Below, piece after piece: positions 18,834 through 27,833 of a stretch of 64,000 nucleotides of DNA. The DNA is taken from positions 62,001 to 126,000 of the forward strand of contig JACPDG010000044.1 in assembly GCA_016184125.1 (NCBI GenBank). The letters are read 5' to 3'. Origin of the DNA: Candidatus Rokuibacteriota bacterium (GTDB lineage Bacteria; Methylomirabilota; Methylomirabilia; Rokubacteriales; CSP1-6). The position numbers and the translations under genes were made by a program. The notes below the pieces were generated by a model. That model made no database searches. It was not told the DNA's origin and saw nothing but the letters and a program-made list of their open reading frames with translations. The stretch's first letter is position 1. Each line of letters starts with the position of its first letter.

Positions 18834-19988
18834 GTGAGCGTGACCGAGACGGGCGAGTCCAGGCGCATCGACGAGCGGGAGTACCGCGCGCTTTGCCGCA
18901 CCTTCGCGGAGCGCGAGATCGCGCCGCGCTGGGCGGAAGCGGACAGCGCGGCGGAATTCCCCCGGGCGTTCTACGAGGCAGCGGCGCAGGCCGGGTTCGT
19001 CGGCGTGACCTTCCCGCCCGCGCTCGGGGGCGCGGGCCTCGGGTGCACGGAGGAGGCCGTCTTCCTCGAGGAGGCGTCCCGGGTGAACCCGAACTTCGCG
19101 GTCGCCATCCTCGTCCAGTACGTCGCGGGCTCGGTCCTCGCGCGCTTCGGCACGGCGGAGCAACGGCGACTCGCCGCGGACAACGCCGCGGGGAAGTGTC
19201 TGCTCGCGCTCACCCTCACCGAGCCGGGCGCGGGCAACGACATCCAGGCGGTGGCGACGACCGCGCGCCGCGACGGCGACGCGTGGGTGCTGAACGGCCT
19301 CAAGGCGTTCATCACGCTCGGCGGCGTCGCCGACGTCTTGCTGGTCCTGGCGCGCACGGACTCCGACCGTGGCCGCGCGGGCATGACGTTCTTCGCGGTC
19401 GACCGGGACACGCCGGGGATCGTCACGACGAAGATGGGCACCTGGGTCAACCGCCCGGCGCCGACGTACAAGGTGGCGTTCGACGACGCGCGCGTGCCGG
19501 ACACCCGCCGGTTGACCGCGGGCTTCCGCGAGCTGATGGAGGCGTTCAACCGCGAGCGCATCCTCGTCGCGGCGCGCTGGCTCGGACACATGCAGCACGC
19601 GCTCGACTGGGCGGTGCGTTACGCGCGCGAGCGCCACCAGTTCGGCCGGCCGATCGGCTCCTACCAGTCGATCGCGTTCCAGCTCGCGCAGGCGCACGTC
19701 GACGTCGAGGCCACGCGCCGGCTCACGTACCACGCCGCGCGTCGATGGGACGACGGCGTCCCGCTCGCCGAGCTGATTCTCGACGTCTCGTCCGCGAAGC
19801 TCTTCGCCACGCAGGCGGTCGTGCGCGTCACGCAGACCGCGCTCCACGTGGCCGGCGGCTGGGGCGTCACCGACGAGCTCCCCGCGATGCGCATGGCGCT
19901 GGACGCGCTCGTCGCCCCCGTGACCGTCGGCAGCTGGGAGATCCAGCTCCGGGCGATCGCGCGCCGGATGGGGCTGCCGTGCGATTGA
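18834..19988 (+). CDS. Acyl-CoA dehydrogenase family protein
   Basis: 384 residues; GTG start. Landmarks: YRALCRTFAEREIAPRW, LTLTEPGAGNDIQA, GLKAFITLGGVADVLLVLAR, YARERHQFGRPIGSYQSIAFQLAQAH, HVAGGWGVTDELP. The C-terminus VTVGSWEIQLRAIARRMG lacks the Glu of the YEGT motif. Preceded by the 18-base palindrome, so probably controlled together with the ligase at 20.1 kb. Substrate not identified. Confidence 0.87.
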   Translation: MSVTETGESRRIDEREYRALCRTFAEREIAPRWAEADSAAEFPRAFYEAAAQAGFVGVTFPPALGGAGLGCTEEAVFLEEASRVNPNFAVAILVQYVAGSVLARFGTAEQRRLAADNAAGKCLLALTLTEPGAGNDIQAVATTARRDGDAWVLNGLKAFITLGGVADVLLVLARTDSDRGRAGMTFFAVDRDTPGIVTTKMGTWVNRPAPTYKVAFDDARVPDTRRLTAGFRELMEAFNRERILVAARWLGHMQHALDWAVRYARERHQFGRPIGSYQSIAFQLAQAHVDVEATRRLTYHAARRWDDGVPLAELILDVSSAKLFATQAVVRVTQTALHVAGGWGVTDELPAMRMALDALVAPVTVGSWEIQLRAIARRMGLPCD

Positions 19989-20029
19989 CCTCATCTGGAC
20001 GGGCTCCCGCGCCCGAGGCGTCGAGGGCG

Positions 20030-20089
20030 TTGACACCGTCGCCACGCCGCCATAGCATGCCCCGAGGTTACCGATCGAACGCTCGATCG
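20030..20089 (+). promoter_or_regulatory. Promoter with downstream palindromic operator before the ligase
   Basis: TTGACA (20030-20035), 17-base spacer, TAGCAT (20053-20058), then CGATCGAACGCTCGATCG at 20072-20089, one base off a perfect palindrome and nearly identical to the site at 18790. The operator lies just after the expected start point, a classic repressor position. The nearby TetR gene at 22966 is the natural candidate regulator (inference). Confidence 0.65.
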
Positions 20090-20118
20090 ATGGCCACGGC
20101 GACGAGGATGGATCGGCC

Positions 20119-20871
20119 ATGACGTACGGGCTCAGGGACCAGACGGTGCGCGACGCACCGAGCTACGACGAGGCGCGCGCGCGGCACGTGTGGCGGGTGC
20201 CCGCGCGCTACAACATCGCCTGGGACGTCTGCGGTCGACATGCCGGCGGCTCTCGCCGGCGCGCGCTCGTGTGGGACGCGCCGGGACAGCCCGGTGAGAC
20301 GTACACCTTCGACGACCTCGAGCGCCTGTCCGACCGCTTCGCGTCCGCGCTCGGCGCCACGGGCGTCGACCGCGGGACCCGTGTGGCGCTCATGCTGCCG
20401 CAGACGCCGGAGCACCTGATCGCTCACCTGGCGGTCTTCAAGCTCGGGGCGGTGAGCGTTCCGCTCTCGCGCCTCTTCGGCCCCGACGCGCTCCGCTACC
20501 GGCTGGCCGACAGCGGCGCGACGCTGCTCTTCACCGACCGCGACAACGTCGACAAGGCGCTGGGGGTGGCGCCCGACCTGCCCGAGCTCCGCCACGTCGT
20601 GCTCTGCGACCGCGACGATGGGCGCGTGGGCGAGCCGGACCGCGCCAGCGACGACCGGCCCGCCCGGGACCGGCGCGTGCTCCCGTTCAGGGAGCTGATG
20701 GCCCGCGGCGCCGACGGATTCCGCGCGCTCGACACCGCGGCGGACGATCCCGCGCTCCTGATCTACACCTCGGGGACGACCGGGCCGCCCAAGGGGGCGC
20801 TCCACGCGCACCGTTATCTGCTCGGCTACAACGGCGTCGACTACGCGAACAACCGCTCGCGCACGGCGTGA
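20119..20871 (+). pseudogene. Acyl-CoA synthetase, N-terminal half (broken by deletion/frameshift)
   Basis: First 250 codons of an ANL ligase related to benzoate-CoA and medium-chain acyl-CoA synthetases. Family sequence is good from the start through LIYTSGTTGPPKGALHAHRYLLG, then degenerates in about 14 codons and stops. The next frame resumes with family sequence (LAHGVTVVAS, ARFDPVGALELMERHGV). About 35-40 codons that normally hold the FWTPADWAWIGG-type core block are missing at the junction near 20835-20860. The deletion with frame change splits the gene, unless it is an assembly artefact. Confidence 0.8.
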
Positions 20872-22895
20872 CGGTCGTCGCCTCCACCGCGCGCTTCGAC
20901 CCCGTCGGCGCCCTCGAGCTGATGGAGCGCCACGGCGTGACGAACACCCTCCTGTCCGCCACCGCGCTGCGTCAGATGGCCGTGCGCGTCGACGACCCGA
21001 AGCGGTATCGCCTGCGCCTGCGGTGCATCTTCAGCGGCGGCGAGAAGGTCACCCCCGAGATCGCTCGCTGGACCGAGGAGCGCCTGGGCCTGCCGATCAA
21101 CGAGGTCTACGGCCAGACCGAGGCCAACATCCTCATCGGTGAGAACACGCCGTTGATCCCGCCGCGTCGCGAGCCGCTCGGCCGGCCGTACCCGGGGCAC
21201 GAGGTCGCGATCGCGGACGACGCGGGCCGCGTCCTCGGACCCGGTGAGCTCGGCGTCATCGCGCTGCGCCGTGGCGACCCCGTGATCATGCTCGGGTACT
21301 GGAACCGGCCGGAGGCGACGGCGGCCGCCTGGCGAGGCGACTGGTTCCTGACGGGCGACCTCGGCACGTTCGACGCGGACGGCTTCGTGCACTACAAGGG
21401 GCGCGCCGACGACGTGATCAACAGCGCCGGCTTCCGCATCGGTCCCGCCGAGGTGGAGGGCTGCCTGCTCGAGCACGTGGCCGTCGAGCAGTGCGCGGTG
21501 GTCGGCGTTCCCGACGACGTCCGCGGCGAGGCGGTGAAGGCGTTCGTCAAGCTGGTACCCGGCCACGCCCCGTCGCCGTCTCTCGCGGACGCGCTCATGC
21601 AGCACGTCAAGACCCGCCTCGGCGCCTTCCAGCGCCCGCGGGAGATCGAATGGATCGACGAGCTGCCGATGACCGTCTCGGGCAAGATTCGCCGCGCGGA
21701 GCTGAGGGCGCGCAGGGCCGCCGCCGCCACGACCCAGCCGGGGGGTCCGTCGCCGGGCGACTGGGGGCGCCGGCTCTCCGACGCGATCCGCGCGGCGCTG
21801 GACGCGCGCGATCTCGCGCGGGCCCGGACGCTCGCGGTCGCGGGCGACGGCCAGGCGCGGAGCTTCGACAAGGAATACGCGCTCATGTACCGGGGGCTCG
21901 GCATCACGATCCGCGTGCTCCTCGGGCTGCTGGGCGAGCTCCCGGCGCGGCCCGCGCTGCCCTCGCTCCTCGGCCGGTTTCGCGCCGACATGCTCGAGCT
22001 GATGGCGCGCGCGTACCCCGAGCCGGCAGTTCAGGCCGAGCTGACGGTGCTGCGCACGGCGGTCGCTCGTCCGGACGGCGCCCCGGCTTCGGGCCCGCCG
22101 TCGCCGGCGCGCGAGGCCACCGGGTCCTCCGACGAGCGAGCCGCCGCTCCGCCGGCGGACGGCATCGGCGCCGAGCTCGAGCGAACGCGCCGGCTCCTGG
22201 CGACGGGCGAGGAGATCTTCGCGCGCGAGCAGGCTCGGCTCGCGCGCGAAGTGGTCGCCGCCCTCGACAGCGGCGACGTCGCGCGGGCCCGGCACCTGGT
22301 GGACCTGAAGGAGCAGGGGCAGTACGTGCTGCTGCACGACCGGATCATCCGGTTCATGGCCGAGACGTTTGCGTACGTGCTGCGCGAGCTCGGGACCGAG
22401 GCGCTGCTGCGCTTCCAGCGCGCCACGGCGGAGGGGCAGCGCGAGGGGTTCGAGCGGTGGGAGCGCATGAGCGCGGCCGAGTTCGCGCGCGCGACGGCGT
22501 TCCTGCTGAAGCAGCACATGGGACAGGTGGAGGTCCGCGAGGACGACGAGAGGTTCACCATCGTGCAGGCACCGTGCGGGAGCGGGGGCCGTCTGCGTCT
22601 TGCCGGGGCCTACGAGGGTCCCGACGCGCTGCCCTTCGTCGAGATGTCGGGAGCGGCCGCGCTCCCCCCGGGAGCGGCCGCGCTCACGCACGGCGAGCCA
22701 CGCTTCCCCGTCTACTGCTCGCACTGCCCGGTGTGGAACGGTCTCGCGCCCGTGGAGTGGTTCGGCCGGCCCCACTGGGTCTTCGACGACCCGTCGCGCG
22801 AGGACGGCTCGTGCACGCTGCACATCTACAAGCGTCATGACGGCGCGCCGCGCGCGTACCTCGCGCGTCTCGGCATCGCGGAGGCGGGGCGGTGA
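20868..22895 (+). CDS. Acyl-CoA synthetase C-terminal half fused to unknown helical/Cys domain
   Basis: 675 codons from GTG 20868, overlapping the preceding stop; the real protein may start in the broken half. Residues 1-290 are the ligase remainder: FSGGEKVTPE, NEVYGQTEANI, LTGDLGTFDADGFVHYKGRADDVI, and MTVSGKIRR with the catalytic lysine. Residues about 300-675 are an extension I cannot name. It has two similar helical segments (starting ALDARDLARARTL and ALDSGDVARARHL) and a C-terminal part with APCGSGGRL, FPVYCSHCPVW and CTLHIYKRHD. The Cys pattern could bind metal, but that is a guess. Confidence 0.75.
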   Translation: MTVVASTARFDPVGALELMERHGVTNTLLSATALRQMAVRVDDPKRYRLRLRCIFSGGEKVTPEIARWTEERLGLPINEVYGQTEANILIGENTPLIPPRREPLGRPYPGHEVAIADDAGRVLGPGELGVIALRRGDPVIMLGYWNRPEATAAAWRGDWFLTGDLGTFDADGFVHYKGRADDVINSAGFRIGPAEVEGCLLEHVAVEQCAVVGVPDDVRGEAVKAFVKLVPGHAPSPSLADALMQHVKTRLGAFQRPREIEWIDELPMTVSGKIRRAELRARRAAAATTQPGGPSPGDWGRRLSDAIRAALDARDLARARTLAVAGDGQARSFDKEYALMYRGLGITIRVLLGLLGELPARPALPSLLGRFRADMLELMARAYPEPAVQAELTVLRTAVARPDGAPASGPPSPAREATGSSDERAAAPPADGIGAELERTRRLLATGEEIFAREQARLAREVVAALDSGDVARARHLVDLKEQGQYVLLHDRIIRFMAETFAYVLRELGTEALLRFQRATAEGQREGFERWERMSAAEFARATAFLLKQHMGQVEVREDDERFTIVQAPCGSGGRLRLAGAYEGPDALPFVEMSGAAALPPGAAALTHGEPRFPVYCSHCPVWNGLAPVEWFGRPHWVFDDPSREDGSCTLHIYKRHDGAPRAYLARLGIAEAGR

Positions 22896-22965
22896 CCTTG
22901 CCGGTGCTCGTGCGCGCGGCTGCGCGAACCGCGCGCGCGCCGCTCGGCCACCACGGAGGTCCACG

Positions 22966-23625
22966 GTGATAGCGCGCGCCGCGGCCCGTGGACCGTCCAA
23001 GCGACGAGCCATCGCCACGGTCGTGCAGGACAAGGACCTCGTGGCCCAGCGGCACGACGAGATCTTCCGCGCAGCGAGCCGTGTCTTCATCTCGCGCGGC
23101 TACCACGCGGCCACGGTGCGCGCGATCGCGCGGGAGGCCCACCTCTCGCTCGGCGGCCTCTACGCGTACATCCGGACGAAGGAGGACATCCTCTACCTCG
23201 TCTTCGACAGGCTGACGACCACGCTCAGGGACGCGATGCGGCGCGCGATCGAGGGGATCGACGACCCGGCGGAGCGCATCCGGGCGGCGATCCACGCGGA
23301 CCTCAAGACGACCGAGGCGTACCAGGACGAGATCCTGCTGATGTACCAGGAGACGAAGTCGCTCGACCGCGCCTCGCGCCGCGCCGTGCTCAGCCGCGAG
23401 GCCGACTACGTCGGCTTCTTCGAGGAGATCCTGCGCGACGGCTACGCGCGCGGCGTCTTCAAGGGAGACCCGCGGCTCGCCGCGGACGCCATCGCGTACC
23501 TCTGCTCGATCATCGCGCTCCGGCGCTGGAGCCTGAAGTCCCGGCTTTCCCCGGACGAGGTGCGGGAGGGGCTCGTGGCCTTCATCCTGCGCGGACTCGG
23601 GGTGCCGGTGGAGGACGACCGATGA
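22966..23625 (+). CDS. TetR/AcrR-family transcriptional regulator
   Basis: 219 residues from GTG 22966, preceded by GGAGGT. The N-terminal helix-turn-helix (residues about 20-70) reads RHDEIFRAASRVFISRGYHAATVRAIAREAHLSLGGLYAYIRTKEDIL, here quoted in pieces: FISRGYHAATVR, IAREAHLSLGGLYAYI. The C-terminal ligand domain resembles fatty-acyl-responsive members. Its stop overlaps the dehydrogenase ATG. It could bind the palindromes at 18790 and 20072. Confidence 0.9.
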   Translation: MIARAAARGPSKRRAIATVVQDKDLVAQRHDEIFRAASRVFISRGYHAATVRAIAREAHLSLGGLYAYIRTKEDILYLVFDRLTTTLRDAMRRAIEGIDDPAERIRAAIHADLKTTEAYQDEILLMYQETKSLDRASRRAVLSREADYVGFFEEILRDGYARGVFKGDPRLAADAIAYLCSIIALRRWSLKSRLSPDEVREGLVAFILRGLGVPVEDDR

Positions 23626-24674
23626 AGGCGGTACGCTGGCACGCCGCGCGTGACGTGCGGCTCGACGACGTCCCTCAGCCCTCGGCCACCGCAGGCGAGG
23701 TCGTCCTCGCGGTGGCGGCGTGCGGGATCTGCGGGTCCGATCTGCACGAGTACCTCCACGGACCGCTCTACATTCCGAAGACGCCACACCCGCTCACCGG
23801 GATCGCGCCGCCCGTGACGCTCGGCCACGAGTTCTCGGGCCGGATCGTCGACGTGGGGCCGGGCGTCACGGCGCTCCGGACGGGGCAGCGAGTCACCGTC
23901 AACCCGTGCCTGCTCTGCGGTGGGTGCGCGTGGTGCCGGCGCGGCCAGGCGAACTACTGCGCGAAGCTCGGCAGCATCGGGCTCTCGCGCGACGGCGCGC
24001 TCGCCCCGCTCGTGGGGGTCCCCGCGTACGGGTGCCATCCGCTCCCCGACGATGTCGACGACACGGCGGGCGCGAGCGTCGAGCCACTGGCGGTCGTCCT
24101 CCACGCGTGGCGGCGGGCGCGCCTTTCGGGCGGCGAGCGGGTCGTCCTGATCGGTGCCGGCGCGATCGGGCTGCTCCTGCTCCAGGTGCTCCGGACCAAG
24201 GGCGCGGGGTGGATCGGCGTCGTCGAGCCGCGCGCGGAGCGCCGGCACCTGGCCGAGGCGCTCGGGGCCGACGCGGTCATCGACCCGGAGAGCGGCGATC
24301 CTGCGCGCGCGGTCGCCCGACTCACCGGCGACGAGCGCGCGGCCGTCGTGTTCGAGTGCGTGGGCAGCCCCGCGGCGTTCGCGACCGCCGTACGGGCCGC
24401 GGGCAAGGGGGGTCGCATCGTCCTGGTCGGTCTCGTGGCCGAGACGGTGCCGGCGAACCTGCTCGGGCTCCTCGCCCACGAGAAGGAGATCATCGGGAGC
24501 TCCGCCTACGTCGACGAGTTTCCCGAGGCGATCCGGCTGCTCGCCGAGCGGCGCGTGAGCGTCGACCCCGTCGTGACGACGCGCGTGCCGCTCGAGGACG
24601 CGGTCTCGCACGGGCTCGAGGCGCTCCTGCGACGCGAGGAGGGGCACGTGAAGATCATGATCGTGCCGCGTTGA
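23622..24674 (+). CDS. Zinc medium-chain dehydrogenase, 2,3-butanediol dehydrogenase-like
   Basis: 350 residues. Catalytic zinc ligands: CGICGSDLHEY, GHEFSG. Structural zinc cysteines: CLLCGGCAWC with a later NYC. NAD-binding: VVLIGAGAIGLLLLQV. The stretch LHEYLHGPLYIP with HPLTG and PVTLGHEFSGRIVDVG closely follows (R,R)-butanediol dehydrogenases. The acetoin-dehydrogenase-like E1 pair downstream supports oxidation of 2,3-butanediol to acetoin (inference). Related threonine or sorbitol dehydrogenases are alternatives. Confidence 0.85.
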   Translation: MKAVRWHAARDVRLDDVPQPSATAGEVVLAVAACGICGSDLHEYLHGPLYIPKTPHPLTGIAPPVTLGHEFSGRIVDVGPGVTALRTGQRVTVNPCLLCGGCAWCRRGQANYCAKLGSIGLSRDGALAPLVGVPAYGCHPLPDDVDDTAGASVEPLAVVLHAWRRARLSGGERVVLIGAGAIGLLLLQVLRTKGAGWIGVVEPRAERRHLAEALGADAVIDPESGDPARAVARLTGDERAAVVFECVGSPAAFATAVRAAGKGGRIVLVGLVAETVPANLLGLLAHEKEIIGSSAYVDEFPEAIRLLAERRVSVDPVVTTRVPLEDAVSHGLEALLRREEGHVKIMIVPR

Positions 24675-24686
24675 CGGGGGGATGTG

Positions 24687-25835
24687 ATGGACCTCGACCT
24701 CACCGACGACCAGCGCGCGCTCCAGGCGCTCTGCCGCGATTTCGCGAAGAAGGACATCCTGCCGCACCGCGACGAGTGGAACACCACCGGCCGCTTCCCG
24801 GTCGAGGTCTTCCGGAAGATGGCGGACCTCGGGCTCATGGGGCTGCTCGTCCCCGAGGAGTACGGTGGCACGGGCGTCGGCGCCGTCGCCTACGTCGCCG
24901 CGATGGAGGAGATCGCCAAGGCCGACCAGTCCGTCGCGTCCACCTGGAACGCGCATCTCACCATCGGGTCGCTCCCGCTCCTCTACTTCGGCACCGAGGA
25001 GCAGAAGCGGCGCTGGCTGGTGCCGCTCGCTCGCGGCGAGCGCCTCGGCGCGTTCGGCCTCACCGAGCCCGAGGCGGGCTCCGACGCGCGAGCGATCCGC
25101 ACGACCGCGCGGCGTGACGGCGATGGCTGGGTGATCGACGGGACCAAGATGTTCACGACGAACGCGGGGACCGAGATCAGCCAGGGCGTGATCCTGCTCG
25201 CCGTGAGCGGGACCAGGGCGGACGGCGGTAAGGAGTACTCCGCGTTCATGGTGCCGCGCGGGACGCCCGGCTTCGACGTCGGCCGGCTCATCCCGAAGAT
25301 CGGCTGGCACGCCGTCGACACGCGGGAGCTGATCTTCCGCGAGTGCCGCGTCCCCGGCGATCACCTGATCGGGCAGGCGGGGGTCGGGCTCCGGCAGTTC
25401 ATGCAGGCGCTCGCGATCGGCCGCATCTCCGTCGCCGCGCTGTCGCTCGGCCTCGCGCAGGCGTGCCTCGAGGTCTCCATCGAGTACGCGCGGCAGCGCC
25501 GCCAGTTCGACCGGCCCATCAGCACGTTCCAGGCGATCCAGTTCAAGCTCGCCGACATGGCGACCGCCGTGGAAAACGCGCGCCTCATCGTCTTCAAGGC
25601 CGCCTGGCTCCACGACCGCGGCCGGCCGTTCGCGAAGGAGGCGGCCATGGCGAAGCTCTACGCGTCCGACACCGCCATGCACGCCGCGCTCGAGGCCGTC
25701 CAGATCCACGGCGGCTACGGCTACACCGACGAGTTCGTCGTCTCGCGCTTCTTCCGCGACGCGAAGATCCTCCAGATCGGCGAGGGGACGAACGAGATCC
25801 AGCGGCTCGTGATCGCCCGCCTCCTGGGATGTTGA
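24687..25835 (+). CDS. Acyl-CoA dehydrogenase
   Basis: 382 residues, classic short/medium-chain type. The ATG at 24687 follows a GGGGGG ribosome site; a GTG one codon earlier is possible. Landmarks: DLTDDQRALQALCRDFAKKDI, GLTEPEAGSDARAI, TKMFTTNAGTE, YARQRRQFDRPISTFQAIQFKLADM, QIHGGYGYTDEF and C-terminal QIGEGTNEIQRLVI, where the Glu before GT is the canonical catalytic base. It lies between the alcohol dehydrogenase and the E1 pair. Confidence 0.93.
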   Translation: MDLDLTDDQRALQALCRDFAKKDILPHRDEWNTTGRFPVEVFRKMADLGLMGLLVPEEYGGTGVGAVAYVAAMEEIAKADQSVASTWNAHLTIGSLPLLYFGTEEQKRRWLVPLARGERLGAFGLTEPEAGSDARAIRTTARRDGDGWVIDGTKMFTTNAGTEISQGVILLAVSGTRADGGKEYSAFMVPRGTPGFDVGRLIPKIGWHAVDTRELIFRECRVPGDHLIGQAGVGLRQFMQALAIGRISVAALSLGLAQACLEVSIEYARQRRQFDRPISTFQAIQFKLADMATAVENARLIVFKAAWLHDRGRPFAKEAAMAKLYASDTAMHAALEAVQIHGGYGYTDEFVVSRFFRDAKILQIGEGTNEIQRLVIARLLGC

Positions 25836-25843
25836 CGGAGGCC

Positions 25844-26809
25844 ATGGTGAGGGAGCCGACCCGCGACCAGGCGCTCCGGATCTACCGCACGATGCACCTG
25901 ATCCGCCGGTTCGAGGAGCGCGTGGCCGAGTGCTTCGCCGCGGCCGAGATCCCCGGCTTCATCCACCTCGCCGTGGGCCAGGAATCCGTGCCCGCGACGG
26001 TTTGCGCGCTCCTCGAGCGAGACGACCTCGTCGGCGCCACGCACCGCGGTCACGGGCAGGTGCTGGCGAAGGGGGCCGAGCCCAGGCGCGTGATGGCCGA
26101 GCTCTTCGGGCGCGCGACGGGGTACTGCCGCGGCAAGGGCGGCTCGATGCATCTCTGCGCGATGGACCTCGGCGTGCTCGGCACCAACGGCGTCGTCGGC
26201 GCGAACCTGCCGATCGCGGTCGGGACCGCGCTCGCCGCGCAGGTCCGAGCCACGCGCCAGGTGACGGTCGGCTTCTTCGGCGATGGCGCGGCGAACACGG
26301 GCGCCGCCCACGAGGCGCTGAACCTCGCCGCCGTCTGGGACCTGCCGGTCGTCTTCGTCTGCGAGAACAACCTCTACGCGGAGTTCACGCCGCAGGCGGT
26401 GCACACGAAGGGGACGTCGATCGCCGCGCGCGCGGCGGCGTACGGGATGCGCGGCGTGCAGGTCGACGGCAACGACGTGCCCGCGCTCTTCGACGCCGCC
26501 GCCGAGGCGGTCGACGCCGCCCGCAGCGGCGCCGGCCCGACGCTCCTCGAGGCGATGACGTACCGCTGGCGGGGCCACCACGAGGGCGACCCGATGGCGT
26601 ACCGCGCGAAGGACGAGCTGGAGGCATGGCGCGCGAAGGACGCGATCCCGCGGTTCCGCGCATGGCTCGTCGAGCGGGGAATGCTGGCGGCGGACGAGGA
26701 CGAGCGGCTCGTAGGCGCCGTCGCCGCCGAGGTGGACGACGCGACGGAGTTCGCGCGACGGAGCCCCTGGCCCGCGCCCGAGGCGGCGCTCGAGGACGTT
26801 CATGCCTGA
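25844..26809 (+). CDS. acoA: TPP-dependent acetoin/2-oxoacid dehydrogenase E1, alpha subunit
   Basis: 321 residues. I chose ATG 25844 because GGAGG precedes it; an ATG at 25829 overlaps the previous stop. The TPP motif is GDGAANTGAAHEALNLAAVW to CENN. LIRRFEERVAEC, GFIHLAVGQESV, HRGHGQVLAKG, RGKGGSMHL and YRWRGHHEGDP are typical of acetoin dehydrogenase and related E1a. It overlaps the beta-subunit gene by eight bases. Assignment to acetoin rests on the neighbour at 23.6 kb. Confidence 0.85.
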   Translation: MVREPTRDQALRIYRTMHLIRRFEERVAECFAAAEIPGFIHLAVGQESVPATVCALLERDDLVGATHRGHGQVLAKGAEPRRVMAELFGRATGYCRGKGGSMHLCAMDLGVLGTNGVVGANLPIAVGTALAAQVRATRQVTVGFFGDGAANTGAAHEALNLAAVWDLPVVFVCENNLYAEFTPQAVHTKGTSIAARAAAYGMRGVQVDGNDVPALFDAAAEAVDAARSGAGPTLLEAMTYRWRGHHEGDPMAYRAKDELEAWRAKDAIPRFRAWLVERGMLAADEDERLVGAVAAEVDDATEFARRSPWPAPEAALEDVHA

Positions 26810-27833
26810 AGTCCGCTACGTCAAGGCGATCGCCGACGCGCTTGCCGAGGAGATGGCGCGCGACGAGCGGGTGATCGTCCTCGGCGAGGACGTGGGCGCG
26901 CCCGGCGGCACGTTCGGCGCCACGCGCGGGCTCTACCAGCAGTTCGGCAAGGAGCGCGTGCGCGATACGCCGATCAGCGAGACCGCGATCGTCGGCGCGG
27001 CGATCGGCGCCGCGGTCGCGGGGCTCCGGCCCGTCGTCGAGGTCATGTTCATGGACTTCATCGCGACCTGCTGGGATCAGGTCGTGAACCAGATGGCGAA
27101 GATGCGGTACATGTTCGGCGGGCAGGTGCGGCTGCCGCTCGTCGTCCGCACCCACACGGGCGCGGGGCTCAACGCCGGCCCCCAGCATTCGGGAAGTCTC
27201 GAGGCCTGGGCGGTTCACGTCCCGGGACTGAAGGTGGTGATGCCGGCCACGCCCGCGGACGCGAAGGGCCTGCTCAAGGCGGCGATCCGCGACGACAACC
27301 CCGTGCTCGTGCTCGAGAACAAGACGCTCTACGCGATGAAGGGCGAGGTGCCGGCGGGCGAGCACGTCACACCGCTGGGGCGCGCCGAGGTGCGGCGCGG
27401 GGGCAGCGACGTCACGATCGTCGCGCTCTCGCGCATGGTGGGGGAAGCGCTGCGCGCGGCCGAGACGGTCGCCGCCGAGGGCATCAGCGCCGAGGTGATC
27501 GATCCGCGGACACTGGCGCCGCTCGATCGCGACACGATCCTCGCGTCCGTCGCGAAGACCGGCCGCCTCGTCGTGGCCCACGAGGCGTGGGCGCCGTGCG
27601 GGGTCGGCGCGGAGATCATCGCCCTCGCGGCCGAACATCGAGGAGCGCCCCGGGTCCCCCGGGGCGCTTCCGAGGGCGGGGGGGTGTGGGGGGCCATGTC
27701 GGGGCCCCCCACGTTGATGGTCCGGCGGGTGACGCCGCCGCACACCCCGGTGCCGTTCAGCCCGCCGATGGAGAAGCTCTGGCTGCCCGACGCGGCGCGG
27801 ATCGCGGCCGCGGTGCGCGAGGTGATGGGCTGA
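26802..27833 (+). CDS. acoB: TPP-dependent acetoin/2-oxoacid dehydrogenase E1, beta subunit, with palindromic insertion
   Basis: 343 residues. Good family sequence runs from YVKAIADALAEEM through GEDVGAPGGTFGATRGL, PISETAIVGAAIGAA, THTGAGLNAGPQHSGSLEAW and HEAWAPCGVGAEIIALAAEH. There the usual FDYLDAPV-type segment is replaced by about 26 residues from a family A palindromic element (about residues 279-304). The family sequence returns as VRRVTPPHTPVPFSPPMEKLWLP. The frame is kept, so a full product is possible, but the C-terminal domain is altered. Confidence 0.85.
   Translation: MPEVRYVKAIADALAEEMARDERVIVLGEDVGAPGGTFGATRGLYQQFGKERVRDTPISETAIVGAAIGAAVAGLRPVVEVMFMDFIATCWDQVVNQMAKMRYMFGGQVRLPLVVRTHTGAGLNAGPQHSGSLEAWAVHVPGLKVVMPATPADAKGLLKAAIRDDNPVLVLENKTLYAMKGEVPAGEHVTPLGRAEVRRGGSDVTIVALSRMVGEALRAAETVAAEGISAEVIDPRTLAPLDRDTILASVAKTGRLVVAHEAWAPCGVGAEIIALAAEHRGAPRVPRGASEGGGVWGAMSGPPTLMVRRVTPPHTPVPFSPPMEKLWLPDAARIAAAVREVMG
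27638..27713. repeat. Palindromic element, family A copy 4, inside acoB
   Basis: GCGCCCCGGGTCCCCCGGGGCGC, here split by centre, spacer TTCCGAGG, then a G-run and CCATGTCGGGGCCCCCC. It is in the sense direction of acoB and adds Gly/Pro/Arg-rich residues (GAPRVPRGASEGGG and following). No stop codon occurs in the reading frame used. Confidence 0.8.
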
